Source: Acinetobacter sp. WU_MDCI_Axc73 (lineage in GTDB: Bacteria > Pseudomonadota > Gammaproteobacteria > Pseudomonadales > Moraxellaceae). From it: a DNA stretch of 64,000 bases. The notes beneath the pieces are model-generated. The model was given only the letters and a program-made list of their open reading frames with translations. It had not been told where the DNA came from and ran no database searches. The translations under genes were made by a program, and so were the position numbers. The stretch is taken from NCBI RefSeq assembly GCF_025562455.1, contig NZ_JAHPRO010000009.1, positions 62,001-126,000 of the forward strand. The letters run 5' to 3'. Position 1 is the first letter of the stretch; each line of letters begins with the position of its first letter. Positions 34,893 to 42,751 of the stretch are shown piece after piece.

Positions 34893-35525
34893 GTGAAGAC
34901 CTTGTTTAAACAAACCCTTACAGCAAGTGTATTGTCGGCACTTTTTGTTGGTACTGCATTTGCAGCGCCAGCAGAAACACCACCAGCATTTATTAAGCGT
35001 GTTGCTGATAACTTTATTTCGCGTTTACAGGCAGATCATGCAAGATTGCAAAATAATCCTGACGCTGTAAAGGCTATTGTACGTCAGAATCTTGATCCAT
35101 ATATCGATTCACAGGCATTTACACGTCTTGTGATGGGAACTTATGCGACCAATCAGAACAGTACAGCGGCACAACGTGCACAGTTTGAAAAGAACTTCCG
35201 TGAAACTTTAATTGAAAACTATGGTGCGGCATTTGCAAAATACAGCAACCAAAGCTATACCATGCGTCCTTATAAAGAAACAGGTAGTCGTAACCCTGTC
35301 GTCACGATTGACTTCAATAATAAGGGCGATAAGATTCCAGTTTCATTCCAGCTTACCGATGCGGGTAGTCAATGGAAAATCCGTAACATCAATGTTTCTG
35401 GGATTGATCTAGGCTTACAATTCCGCAATCAGTTTGCTTCAACTGTACAGCGTAATGGAGGTAATCTGGATAAAGCGATTGCCAACTTTAAACCAGATGC
35501 AGATGCTGCTGTAAACAACAAATAA
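34893..35525 (+). CDS. mlaC: periplasmic phospholipid carrier of the Mla pathway
   Basis: The soluble shuttle that carries phospholipid across the periplasm between the outer-membrane MlaA complex and MlaD. The 210-residue product has a signal peptide ending in A-F-A-A-P. The MlaC/Ttg2D fold follows: F-I-S-R-L-Q-A-D, D-P-Y-I-D-S-Q-A-F-T-R-L-V-M-G near 65-80, and W-K-I-R-N-I-N-V-S-G-I-D-L near 158. The GTG at 34893 follows GGAG with a normal spacer, 19 bp after mlaD. Confidence 0.94.
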   Translation: MKTLFKQTLTASVLSALFVGTAFAAPAETPPAFIKRVADNFISRLQADHARLQNNPDAVKAIVRQNLDPYIDSQAFTRLVMGTYATNQNSTAAQRAQFEKNFRETLIENYGAAFAKYSNQSYTMRPYKETGSRNPVVTIDFNNKGDKIPVSFQLTDAGSQWKIRNINVSGIDLGLQFRNQFASTVQRNGGNLDKAIANFKPDADAAVNNK

Positions 35526-35538
35526 GTGAAGGTTGATT

Positions 35539-35832
35539 GTGATTGAAATCGTCGATCAGCACTTAGTGCTATCAGGAAAGATTGATTTTGACAATGCACA
35601 GACCGTTTATCAGGATGGTCTGCGTTTGATTCAACAACATCAACACTTTCCTTTGGTGGTGAATTTAAGCCAATTACAGCATGGCAGTACTTTGGCATTG
35701 GCGGTTTTGGTGCAATGGCTACGACAAACACCCAACGCACAAGGGTTGCATTTTCAGGATGTACCTGAAAAAATGTTTAAAATTATCCAGTCTTGTCATT
35801 TACAGGATGATTTAACCCTGCTGCCGAGTTAA
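35539..35832 (+). CDS. mlaB: STAS-domain protein MlaB
   Basis: A small cytoplasmic STAS-domain protein (97 residues) that binds MlaF and stabilises the transporter. The order V-L-S-G-K-I-D-F-D-N-A, then V-V-N-L-S-Q-L-Q-H-G-S-T, and A-V-L-V-Q-W-L-R matches the fold, with the conserved Asp/Ser/Thr region of MlaB near residue 47. I use the GTG at 35539 (GAAGG upstream) rather than the TTG two codons before. It is the last gene of the operon; a terminator follows. Confidence 0.85.
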   Translation: MIEIVDQHLVLSGKIDFDNAQTVYQDGLRLIQQHQHFPLVVNLSQLQHGSTLALAVLVQWLRQTPNAQGLHFQDVPEKMFKIIQSCHLQDDLTLLPS

Positions 35833-35844
35833 TTAAATCTCAAT

Positions 35845-35875
35845 AAAAAAAGCACCGAATCTCGGTGCTTTTTTT
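35845..35875. terminator. bidirectional intrinsic terminator between mlaB and corA
   Basis: AAAAAAGCACCGA and TCGGTGCTTTTTT form a perfect 13-bp stem with a 5-nt apex. It lies between the converging genes ending at 35832 and 35888. Confidence 0.92.
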
Positions 35876-35887
35876 ATATCGATCATT

Positions 35888-36901
35888 TTAAACCCATTTC
35901 TTCCAGCGGAAGTACATCATTGGCCCGACAAATGAAACCATCAGGATTCCTGCAACGATTAAAAAACTCAAAGCACCATGGGCAAAGGGTAGCTCCGTTG
36001 TATTCATCCCATAAATACTGGCAATCAACATTGGTGGCGCAAGCATACTTGGTAAAATCGAGAAGCGACGAATGGTATCGTTTTGCTCGGTATTAATGAA
36101 CCCAGATGTAGTATCAAGCAAAAAGCGAACTTTTTGGAATAAAAAGGCATCATGTTCGACCAGTGAGCGAACATCTTCACTCAACTCGCGAATATCCGCA
36201 TCATAAATATGACTGCCCAAAGCACGTGGACGAGATAAAAAGGTCAGAACACGACGTAAATCAATGAGACACAGTTGTGCTTTACCAAGTACGTCTTCTT
36301 GTTGTGCTAGACGGGTAATCATGTCATCCAGATCTAAAATCTTCTCACGATGATGGTTATTGAGCACTTCTGTAGAATATTTTTCCAAGTCCTTGTGGAT
36401 ATCTTCGAGGATATCCGCAAGTTCATCCAGTTTGGCTTCTAACAAACCCAGCAAAATCCAAGTCGGATCTCGATAATCCATGTCATAGTCATTGCGTCGT
36501 GCACGGGCACGAAATGCACGAAACGCCACCAGCTTTTCACCACGCATGGTAAATAGGCGATCTTTATGTAAAATAAATGCGACCGTTTGCACCGTTGCTA
36601 AGATATGACTGGTGTCTTCATTATCACCATCGACCTGATAATTTTTATTTTTCGTTAAAAAATAGGTACTGATATGCAAAATTCCATCGTCATCGCGGTA
36701 AAATCGGGCAGAGGATGAAATGTCTTCAAGTGACTTGAGGGTGGGTAGGTTTCTATCATAGGCATCAATGACCCATTGTTGCTCTTCCTGAGAGGGTGCA
36801 ATTAAATCGATCCAGACCAGATCTTGATGTAGATCAAAACCACCATTGATGGTTGCATCTTCAAGGCTACCGCGCTCTGTGGCGTAAAAGGCTTCAAGCA
36901 T
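35888..36901 (-). CDS. corA: CorA-family magnesium/divalent cation channel
   Basis: The 337-residue product has the long acidic cytoplasmic funnel domain, an elongated helix (about 150-275), and two C-terminal membrane segments. The pore signature Y-G-M-N lies near residues 295-298, at the end of the first membrane segment. The family forms pentameric Mg2+ channels in the inner membrane, closed by bound Mg2+. The C-terminal basic R-W-K-K-W ends the second helix. It is convergent with mlaB. No operator is evident upstream. Confidence 0.93.
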   Translation of the reverse strand: MLEAFYATERGSLEDATINGGFDLHQDLVWIDLIAPSQEEQQWVIDAYDRNLPTLKSLEDISSSARFYRDDDGILHISTYFLTKNKNYQVDGDNEDTSHILATVQTVAFILHKDRLFTMRGEKLVAFRAFRARARRNDYDMDYRDPTWILLGLLEAKLDELADILEDIHKDLEKYSTEVLNNHHREKILDLDDMITRLAQQEDVLGKAQLCLIDLRRVLTFLSRPRALGSHIYDADIRELSEDVRSLVEHDAFLFQKVRFLLDTTSGFINTEQNDTIRRFSILPSMLAPPMLIASIYGMNTTELPFAHGALSFLIVAGILMVSFVGPMMYFRWKKWV

Positions 36902-37058
36902 AATGTCTTTTCTCCCTTGCGCAGTATGGATAAATTTGATGGGTGTATTTTAGACAAGGATTCACTTAAAAACACTCATTGTTGTCGTTTTTTCTGAAAA
37001 AATCTTGCTAAAGCTTATATTGTAAGCATGACAGCTTAAAAACATGGTTAAAAGTTTT

Positions 37059-37643
37059 ATGAATTCAATTTGTATTTTTTGTGGTTCAGCCGTTGGGAAT
37101 GATCCTTTATTTTTACAAGCAGCTCAGTTGACAGGTGAAACCATTGCCAGACAGGGCAAAACACTGGTGTATGGTGGTGGCCGTTCGGGTTTGATGGGTA
37201 TGGTTGCAGATAGTGCCTTGCAGGCAGGTGGGCGTGTAATTGGAGTTATTCCTACCGCTTTGGTTGATCGTGAATTGGCCCATCCAAATCTAAGTGAATT
37301 GCATATTGTAAAAAATATGCATGAGCGTAAAACCAAAATGGCTGAACTTTCTGATGGTTTTATTGCTTTGCCAGGCGGTGCAGGTACACTGGAAGAAATT
37401 TTTGAACAATGGACGTGGTCACAGTTGGGAATTCATCAAAAACCATGTGCTTTTTTAAATATTCAGGGTTTTTATGATGATTTACTCAAAATGATTCAAG
37501 GAACAGTTGAGAGAGGCTTTACTCAGTCGCGTTTTGTTGAGAAGCTGATTGCATCAGATCAGATTGATGTCATTTTAAATGCCTTTGAGCATTATCAACC
37601 TGCTGCGCCGAAGTGGGGGACACAAGCTGAAGTTCATCCTTAA
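37059..37643 (+). CDS. LOG-family nucleoside 5'-monophosphate phosphoribohydrolase
   Basis: The 194-residue product has the LOG/TIGR00730 signature: I-C-I-F-C-G-S near the start, Y-G-G-G-R-S-G-L-M-G (about 40-49), M-H-E-R-K (about 92-96, catalytic Arg) and L-P-G-G-A-G-T-L-E-E (about 110-119, catalytic Glu). Characterised members release adenine from AMP or free cytokinin bases from their ribotides. I prefer the ATG at 37059 because family members start M-N-S-I; another ATG lies five codons upstream. The NUDIX gene follows after 15 bp and is likely cotranscribed. Confidence 0.88.
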   Translation: MNSICIFCGSAVGNDPLFLQAAQLTGETIARQGKTLVYGGGRSGLMGMVADSALQAGGRVIGVIPTALVDRELAHPNLSELHIVKNMHERKTKMAELSDGFIALPGGAGTLEEIFEQWTWSQLGIHQKPCAFLNIQGFYDDLLKMIQGTVERGFTQSRFVEKLIASDQIDVILNAFEHYQPAAPKWGTQAEVHP

Positions 37644-37658
37644 CGCTGAGACATAGCT

Positions 37659-38084
37659 GTGACAAAAGTTAATGTGGAAGAAAACAATGCCAAGAAAATT
37701 ACCGTTGCTGCAGCGATTATTTTAAATGAGGCAGGTGAGCTCTTGGTGGTGCGTAAGAAACATACTCATGTATTTATGCAGGTGGGCGGTAAGTTAGAAG
37801 CAAATGAACCGCCTGAACAAGCAATTGCAAGAGAAATCAAAGAGGAAATCGGCTGTGATATTCAGATTGATCAATTTATAGGTCGGTTTGAAACAGCAAC
37901 GGCGAATGAACCAGATCATCAACTGGTTAGCTATGTTTATTTGGCAAAGTTAAAGCAAACACCACAGATTGCTGCTGAAATTGCCGAAATGAAATGGGTG
38001 GCGCTAGATGATCAAGCTACTGCGCTTGCGCCTTTAACACGCGAGGTGGTTATACCGTGGTGTCAAAGGTACTTAAAGATTTAG
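37659..38084 (+). CDS. NUDIX hydrolase
   Basis: The 141-residue product carries a complete NUDIX box: G-G-K-L-E, then R-E-I-K-E-E-I-G (about residues 46-67), which binds Mg2+ and hydrolyses a nucleoside-diphosphate-X compound. The rest fits the MutT-like fold (V-A-A-A-I-I-L-N near 13, P-L-T-R-E-V-V-I-P at the end). Substrate is not predictable. The start is a GTG at 37659 with a weak ribosome site, 15 bp after the LOG gene, suggesting coexpression for nucleotide clean-up. Confidence 0.85.
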   Translation: MTKVNVEENNAKKITVAAAIILNEAGELLVVRKKHTHVFMQVGGKLEANEPPEQAIAREIKEEIGCDIQIDQFIGRFETATANEPDHQLVSYVYLAKLKQTPQIAAEIAEMKWVALDDQATALAPLTREVVIPWCQRYLKI

Positions 38085-38090
38085 CACTTT

Positions 38091-38747
38091 TTAAGTGTTA
38101 GCGCTTTGATTTTTTGCTGCAGCAATACAACAAGCATAGATTTGTTGACAACCCAACTGTTGTAAAGCTTGATGTAAGGCATAAATTGAGCTGCCAGTGG
38201 TGACGACATCATCAATGATCAAGACTTTTCGGTAGCAAATTTTAGGTTTCTCTAAGAGAACAAACTGTTGCTCTATGCCTTGAATACGTTCTATTCGATT
38301 GAGTCCTTTTTGAGAATGTTGTTCGAGTCGATGGATTGGTTGCCAGACGGGAATATGGAGTTTCTTTGCCAGTTGTTGTGCCAATAGCAAGGATTGATTA
38401 TAACCGCGTTCGATCAAACGTGCTTCCGAGATCGGCATAGGGACAATCGCCTGAACTTTAGGATATTTCATCTGGGCAAGGAGTTGATCGAGTACAGGTT
38501 GGTGATGTAATTTTTGCTCGTATTTAAACTGCTGCAAAATTCGATCAACTGGATAATCATAGTCACAGACCGCCATGATCTGTAATTCATGCCGATGGAT
38601 GGTTTGCTTAAGCCAAGGTAATTGCTGCCAGCAACTTTTACATAGCAGATAATGCGTTAAACGTGGACTAGATTCACATAGACGACAAGGAAGTATTTTT
38701 TGCCCTAGCTCATGTATGGATGCTTTAATATAATCAAATATAGGCAT
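38091..38747 (-). CDS. ComF-family phosphoribosyltransferase-like protein
   Basis: The 218-residue product resembles ComF/GntX. An N-terminal zinc-finger-like part has C-R-L-C and C-K-S-C (about residues 24-50), and a phosphoribosyltransferase-fold part includes Y-N-Q-S-L-L-L-A and the PRPP loop V-L-I-I-D-D-V-V-T-T-G-S-S (about 180-192). ComF is needed for natural DNA uptake in several bacteria, which matters because Acinetobacter is often competent; the enzymatic role is unclear. I use the ATG at 38747, overlapping recG by 14 nt, so coupling with recG is likely. Confidence 0.85.
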   Translation of the reverse strand: MPIFDYIKASIHELGQKILPCRLCESSPRLTHYLLCKSCWQQLPWLKQTIHRHELQIMAVCDYDYPVDRILQQFKYEQKLHHQPVLDQLLAQMKYPKVQAIVPMPISEARLIERGYNQSLLLAQQLAKKLHIPVWQPIHRLEQHSQKGLNRIERIQGIEQQFVLLEKPKICYRKVLIIDDVVTTGSSIYALHQALQQLGCQQIYACCIAAAKNQSANT

Positions 38748-40779
38748 AGCGTGGTGCCTCAGGTAACCAGCGTTTGAGTAGGGCATCGGCCTGCACAGGA
38801 TGGCGTGTTAACACCTGTTCTGCTACATAATGTGCTTGCGTCAGCAAATGATCATCGCGCTCCAGACGTGCCACCCGAAAGCCCATATCACCTGTTTGTT
38901 TGGTTCCCAATAATTCTCCAGGACCGCGAATTTCCAGATCTTTTTCCGCAATCACAAAGCCATCGTTACTTTCTCTTAAAATGGATAATCGTTCATGTCC
39001 ATTTTGTGACAAAGGCGTTTTATAGAGTAGAGCACAGAAACTGGCAGTTGCACCACGTCCAACCCGACCACGTAATTGATGAAGCTGTGAAAGACCTAAA
39101 CGTTCGGCATTTTCAATGACCATAATTGAGGCATTGGGAACATCTACGCCAACTTCAATCACGGTCGTGGCAATCAGTAATTGTAGTTGATTATCCTTAA
39201 ATGCTTGCATGACACTTTGTTTTTCATCAGCTTTCATTTTGCCGTGTACCAGACCGATATTTAGTTCAGGAAAACGATCTTTCATTTCTTGATAAGTGGC
39301 TTCAGCTGCTTGAGCATCCAGTGTTTCAGATTGCTCGACCAGCGTACACACCCAGTAGGCCTGTTTGCCTTCACGGCAATTACTGGCGATTCGTTGCAGC
39401 ACTTGTTCGCGCCGATCAAGTGGAATAGTGACGGTTTGAATCGGGGTACGTCCTGGTGGAAGCTCATCAATGATGGAGGTATCCAGATCGCCATAGGCAC
39501 TCATCGCCAAAGTACGCGGGATTGGGGTCGCAGTCATGACTAATTGATGAGGCGTAAGTTGATCACCGCCTTTATTGCGAAGCGCTAAACGTTGATCGAC
39601 CCCAAACCGATGTTGTTCATCGATTATAACCAAACCTAATTTGGCGAATTCAACGCTATCCTGAAATAACGCATGAGTACCTACTACCAGTTGGGCTTCT
39701 GCATTTTTTATGCTGAGTTCGGCCTGCGTGCGAGCCTTCCCTTTTTGTTTTCCAGACAGCCACGCGACTTGTATTCCTAGTGGCTCAAACCAGCGTTTAA
39801 AATTTAGAAAATGTTGCTCAGCCAAAATTTCAGTCGGGGCCATGAGTGCGACTTGCCATCCTGCTTCTAGCGTATGACAAGCAGCGACAGCGGCAACCAA
39901 GGTTTTGCCTGCGCCAACATCACCTTGTACTAAGCGGAGCATCGGTTTGTTTTGCTTGAGATCGTTAACAATTTCTTTGGACACTCGTTTTTGGGCTTGT
40001 GTCATTTCAAAGGGTAATTGGGCGAGTAAGGCTTTGGCAAGTGTCTTGCTTGGGCTAAAACTGGGAGAAGCAATTTGTCGAATATAAGCACGTCGGGTGA
40101 GTAAGCTGACCTGATGTGCGACCAGTTCTTCAAAAATCAGTCTTTGCTGCGCTGGATGCGAACCTTGTGCCAATTGCTGCATATTGGCATCGACAGGAGG
40201 TTCATGGATATACTGTAATGCTTGTTTGAGCGCATAACCATTGGTGTATTGTTCAGGCAATAATTCTGGTAAATGATCGCTGTATTGTCTGAGTGCCTGT
40301 TTAACATATTCACGCAGTTTGGCTTGAGTGAGTCCTTCAGTGCTTGGATAGATTGCAGTTAGTTGGGTTTTTGGTAATGCGACATGTTCGCTAAGCAACT
40401 GAATCTCAGGATGATACATCTCCAAACCGCGTGCGCCGACACGTACTTCACCAAAAACGCGTAAACGATGGCCTGCTTTTAACTTATCAGTCAGGTTTTT
40501 ATAAATATGATAAAAGCGTAAGGTAACTTTACCTGATTCATCTTGCAGTAAAGCGGCCAGAGATTTACGTTTTCCAGGTGGAAAGTCCAGAGATTTGACT
40601 TCACCTTCAAGTAAATAGCTGCGTCCCACCACCAGTTGGTTCATGGGAATGACCGTGCTACGATCTTCATAGTCACGCGGTAGATGAAACAGAAGATCAT
40701 CTGTGGTGAAAATATTGAGTTTTTCCAGAAGTGCAGCGGCAGCGCCACCGACACCCTGTAACTGCTGGACTGAAGTCAT
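38734..40779 (-). CDS. recG: ATP-dependent DNA helicase RecG
   Basis: The 681-residue product is full length. It has the N-terminal wedge/OB domain (about 1-160) that recognises branched DNA, then helicase motifs: G-D-V-G-A-G-K-T (Walker A, about 288-295), D-E-Q-H (about 391-394), T-A-T-P-I-P-R-T (about 419-426), and G-R-V-G-R-G near the C-terminal RecA lobe. It remodels stalled forks and recombination intermediates. It is divergent from the epimerase-like gene at 40818 and overlaps the comF-like gene downstream. Confidence 0.97.
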   Translation of the reverse strand: MTSVQQLQGVGGAAAALLEKLNIFTTDDLLFHLPRDYEDRSTVIPMNQLVVGRSYLLEGEVKSLDFPPGKRKSLAALLQDESGKVTLRFYHIYKNLTDKLKAGHRLRVFGEVRVGARGLEMYHPEIQLLSEHVALPKTQLTAIYPSTEGLTQAKLREYVKQALRQYSDHLPELLPEQYTNGYALKQALQYIHEPPVDANMQQLAQGSHPAQQRLIFEELVAHQVSLLTRRAYIRQIASPSFSPSKTLAKALLAQLPFEMTQAQKRVSKEIVNDLKQNKPMLRLVQGDVGAGKTLVAAVAACHTLEAGWQVALMAPTEILAEQHFLNFKRWFEPLGIQVAWLSGKQKGKARTQAELSIKNAEAQLVVGTHALFQDSVEFAKLGLVIIDEQHRFGVDQRLALRNKGGDQLTPHQLVMTATPIPRTLAMSAYGDLDTSIIDELPPGRTPIQTVTIPLDRREQVLQRIASNCREGKQAYWVCTLVEQSETLDAQAAEATYQEMKDRFPELNIGLVHGKMKADEKQSVMQAFKDNQLQLLIATTVIEVGVDVPNASIMVIENAERLGLSQLHQLRGRVGRGATASFCALLYKTPLSQNGHERLSILRESNDGFVIAEKDLEIRGPGELLGTKQTGDMGFRVARLERDDHLLTQAHYVAEQVLTRHPVQADALLKRWLPEAPRYAYI

Positions 40780-40817
40780 ATCTCTCCAAGTCAGGACCCT
40801 TTATATCAGGATCATGC

Positions 40818-41651
40818 ATGCATATTTTATTTATTGGTTATGGTAAAACATCTCAACGCGTTGCCCAATTTCTATTTGAACAAAACTCGAATCAACAGCG
40901 ACATCAAATTACCACAATTAGCCGTAGCCCGAAAACAGATGTGTGTGCGAATCACCTGATTCAAGATGTGCATGACCTTAATCTGGATAATCTTGCACCA
41001 GTTGATTTGGTCTATGTGGCTTTGGCACCTTCAGAAAGAAGTGTGGAGGCTTATCGCAAGATTTATGTGGATTCAGTTGAATTCATCGTCCAAGCATTAA
41101 AATCGCATCCTGTTCAGAGGGTCATAGTGCTGTCATCGACACGAGTTTATGGTGAACATCTGGGCGAACGAGTCGATGATGAGTCGCCCGTTCAGCCTGT
41201 AGATGAGCAAGGACAAATTTTGCATGACATGGAATTAAAATGGCTGGCAGCATATCCGAAACAGGCGGTGATTATTCGTCCTTCTGGAATCTATGGTCAA
41301 TCGGTTACGCGTTTAATAAAAATGGCAGAAAACACCACGATCTACCCAAAGATTCATTATAGTAATCGGATTCATATTGATGATCTAGCCAGTTTTTTGG
41401 CTTATTTATCGACTTTAAAAAATGTAGATTCATCTTATATTGTGACCAATAACCATCCTTTAGCTTTACATGAAGTTATTTTGTGGTTTCAACAACAATT
41501 AGATTTGCCACGGCTTCAACTAAGCAGTCAGGAAGTTTCAGGAAAACGCTTATACGCAACACGAATGCTAGAAACGGGATTTCAATTACAGCATTCAGTT
41601 TGCTTTAATGACTATACAATCTGCCTGCAACAACATAGGCAAAACCATTAA
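40818..41651 (+). CDS. NAD(P)-dependent epimerase/dehydratase-like protein
   Basis: The 277-residue product has a Rossmann start, H-I-L-F-I-G-Y-G-K-T-S (G-x-G), and V-I-V-L-S-S-T-R-V-Y-G (about 105-115) with the tyrosine seen in extended short-chain dehydrogenases. The usual Y-x-x-x-K is not clearly present. It is closest in style to YeeZ-like oxidoreductases of unknown substrate. I start at the ATG at 40818, 38 bp from the divergent recG start; upstream codons are out of character. The ending R-Q-N-H is followed by the AdeT-like gene 70 bp on. Confidence 0.75.
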   Translation: MHILFIGYGKTSQRVAQFLFEQNSNQQRHQITTISRSPKTDVCANHLIQDVHDLNLDNLAPVDLVYVALAPSERSVEAYRKIYVDSVEFIVQALKSHPVQRVIVLSSTRVYGEHLGERVDDESPVQPVDEQGQILHDMELKWLAAYPKQAVIIRPSGIYGQSVTRLIKMAENTTIYPKIHYSNRIHIDDLASFLAYLSTLKNVDSSYIVTNNHPLALHEVILWFQQQLDLPRLQLSSQEVSGKRLYATRMLETGFQLQHSVCFNDYTICLQQHRQNH

Positions 41652-41721
41652 TTTAATTAAACTCAAGAAAGCAGCAATATTTACAATTAAAGTAAACTGA
41701 GAAATATAAGATTGGTGGAAG

Positions 41722-42708
41722 ATGTTCAAACAGTCATTTGGAAGCTTACTTCTGCTCATCGTGGTGCAACAGGTGGCAGCGGTCGAAAGAACATGGTGTG
41801 TATATGACCCAGTCGGTATGCAAGGGGATATCACACGGCGTTTAAAAGAGATTGCGCTTTATGCACAACGTGATCAGGTCAAACTGCAACTTAAAATTTA
41901 TCAGCATGAGACAGAGGCGATTGCCCAATTTAATCAAAAAAAATGTTCAGGTCTGGTCGCAACTAACTTTAACACTCGAAACTATAATGCATTTATGGGA
42001 AGCACGGCAGGCGTGGGGTTTATCACAAATAATACAACTGCACAGCATTTTATTCAATTGTTGAACCAACCTGCATTACGTTCTGCCATGCAGCAAGGCG
42101 AGTATGAAGTTGTTGGATTTATTCCTTTGGGAATGGCCTATATGATGCTCAAAACACCAACCCTTTATAAAGTGACAGATTTAAAAAATAAACGAATTGG
42201 TGTTTTGGCTGAAGTTCCGCCACAAACTGCTTTGGTGCGCAGTGTTCGTGCTCAACCAATTATCGTCAATTTTAATAATGCAATTGATGCTTTTAAAAAT
42301 AATCAGATTGATATTTTGCCTGCCCCCATCTATGGCTTATTGCCTTATAACCTGAAAAAGGAGTTTGGTGAATCGACCCGAGTCATTAATTTTCCGGTGG
42401 TTTATGCAGGCTTAAACATTGTAATCCGAACTACTGAATATCCAGCAGATTTTGGTGTGAATATGCGACATTGGTTTGCAGGACAGGCAAGTGTATTGGT
42501 GGGACAAGTGATACGCTGGGAAAATCGATTACCTGCATATTATTGGATGGATGTCTCTGCCACTGAGAAACAAGCTTATAATGTGGTCATTGCGAAAGTA
42601 CGCAATCAATATTCCCAGAACTCTTTTTACGATCCGCGCTTTGTTAAACTCATTAAAAAATTACGCTGTGAAGATGAGCCGCAATATTTTGAATGTCATC
42701 TCTGGTGA
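41722..42708 (+). CDS. AdeT-type putative solute-binding protein
   Basis: The 328-residue product has a signal peptide (to about V-A-A-V-E) and reads like the Acinetobacter AdeT family. Landmarks are W-C-V-Y-D-P-V-G, V-V-G-F-I-P-L-G-M-A-Y, K-R-I-G-V-L, Y-W and Y-D-P-R-F-V-K-L-I-K-K-L-R-C near the C-terminus. It has the overall two-lobe pattern of TRAP/DctP-like periplasmic receptors. AdeT proteins were first proposed as RND-type efflux components linked to aminoglycoside resistance, but the sequence has no membrane-pump helices. A substrate-binding role is more plausible. No transporter genes are adjacent. Confidence 0.65.
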   Translation: MFKQSFGSLLLLIVVQQVAAVERTWCVYDPVGMQGDITRRLKEIALYAQRDQVKLQLKIYQHETEAIAQFNQKKCSGLVATNFNTRNYNAFMGSTAGVGFITNNTTAQHFIQLLNQPALRSAMQQGEYEVVGFIPLGMAYMMLKTPTLYKVTDLKNKRIGVLAEVPPQTALVRSVRAQPIIVNFNNAIDAFKNNQIDILPAPIYGLLPYNLKKEFGESTRVINFPVVYAGLNIVIRTTEYPADFGVNMRHWFAGQASVLVGQVIRWENRLPAYYWMDVSATEKQAYNVVIAKVRNQYSQNSFYDPRFVKLIKKLRCEDEPQYFECHLW

Positions 42709-42738
42709 AAAAAATGGCAACCGAAGTTACCATTTTTA
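42709..42738. terminator. bidirectional terminator between the AdeT-like gene and plsB
   Basis: AAAAATGG-AAC and GTT-CCATTTTT pair with small bulges around a CGAA loop, between the converging gene ends at 42708 and 42752, with A and T tracts on either side. Confidence 0.75.
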
Positions 42739-42751
42739 TCTTTAATCAGGA

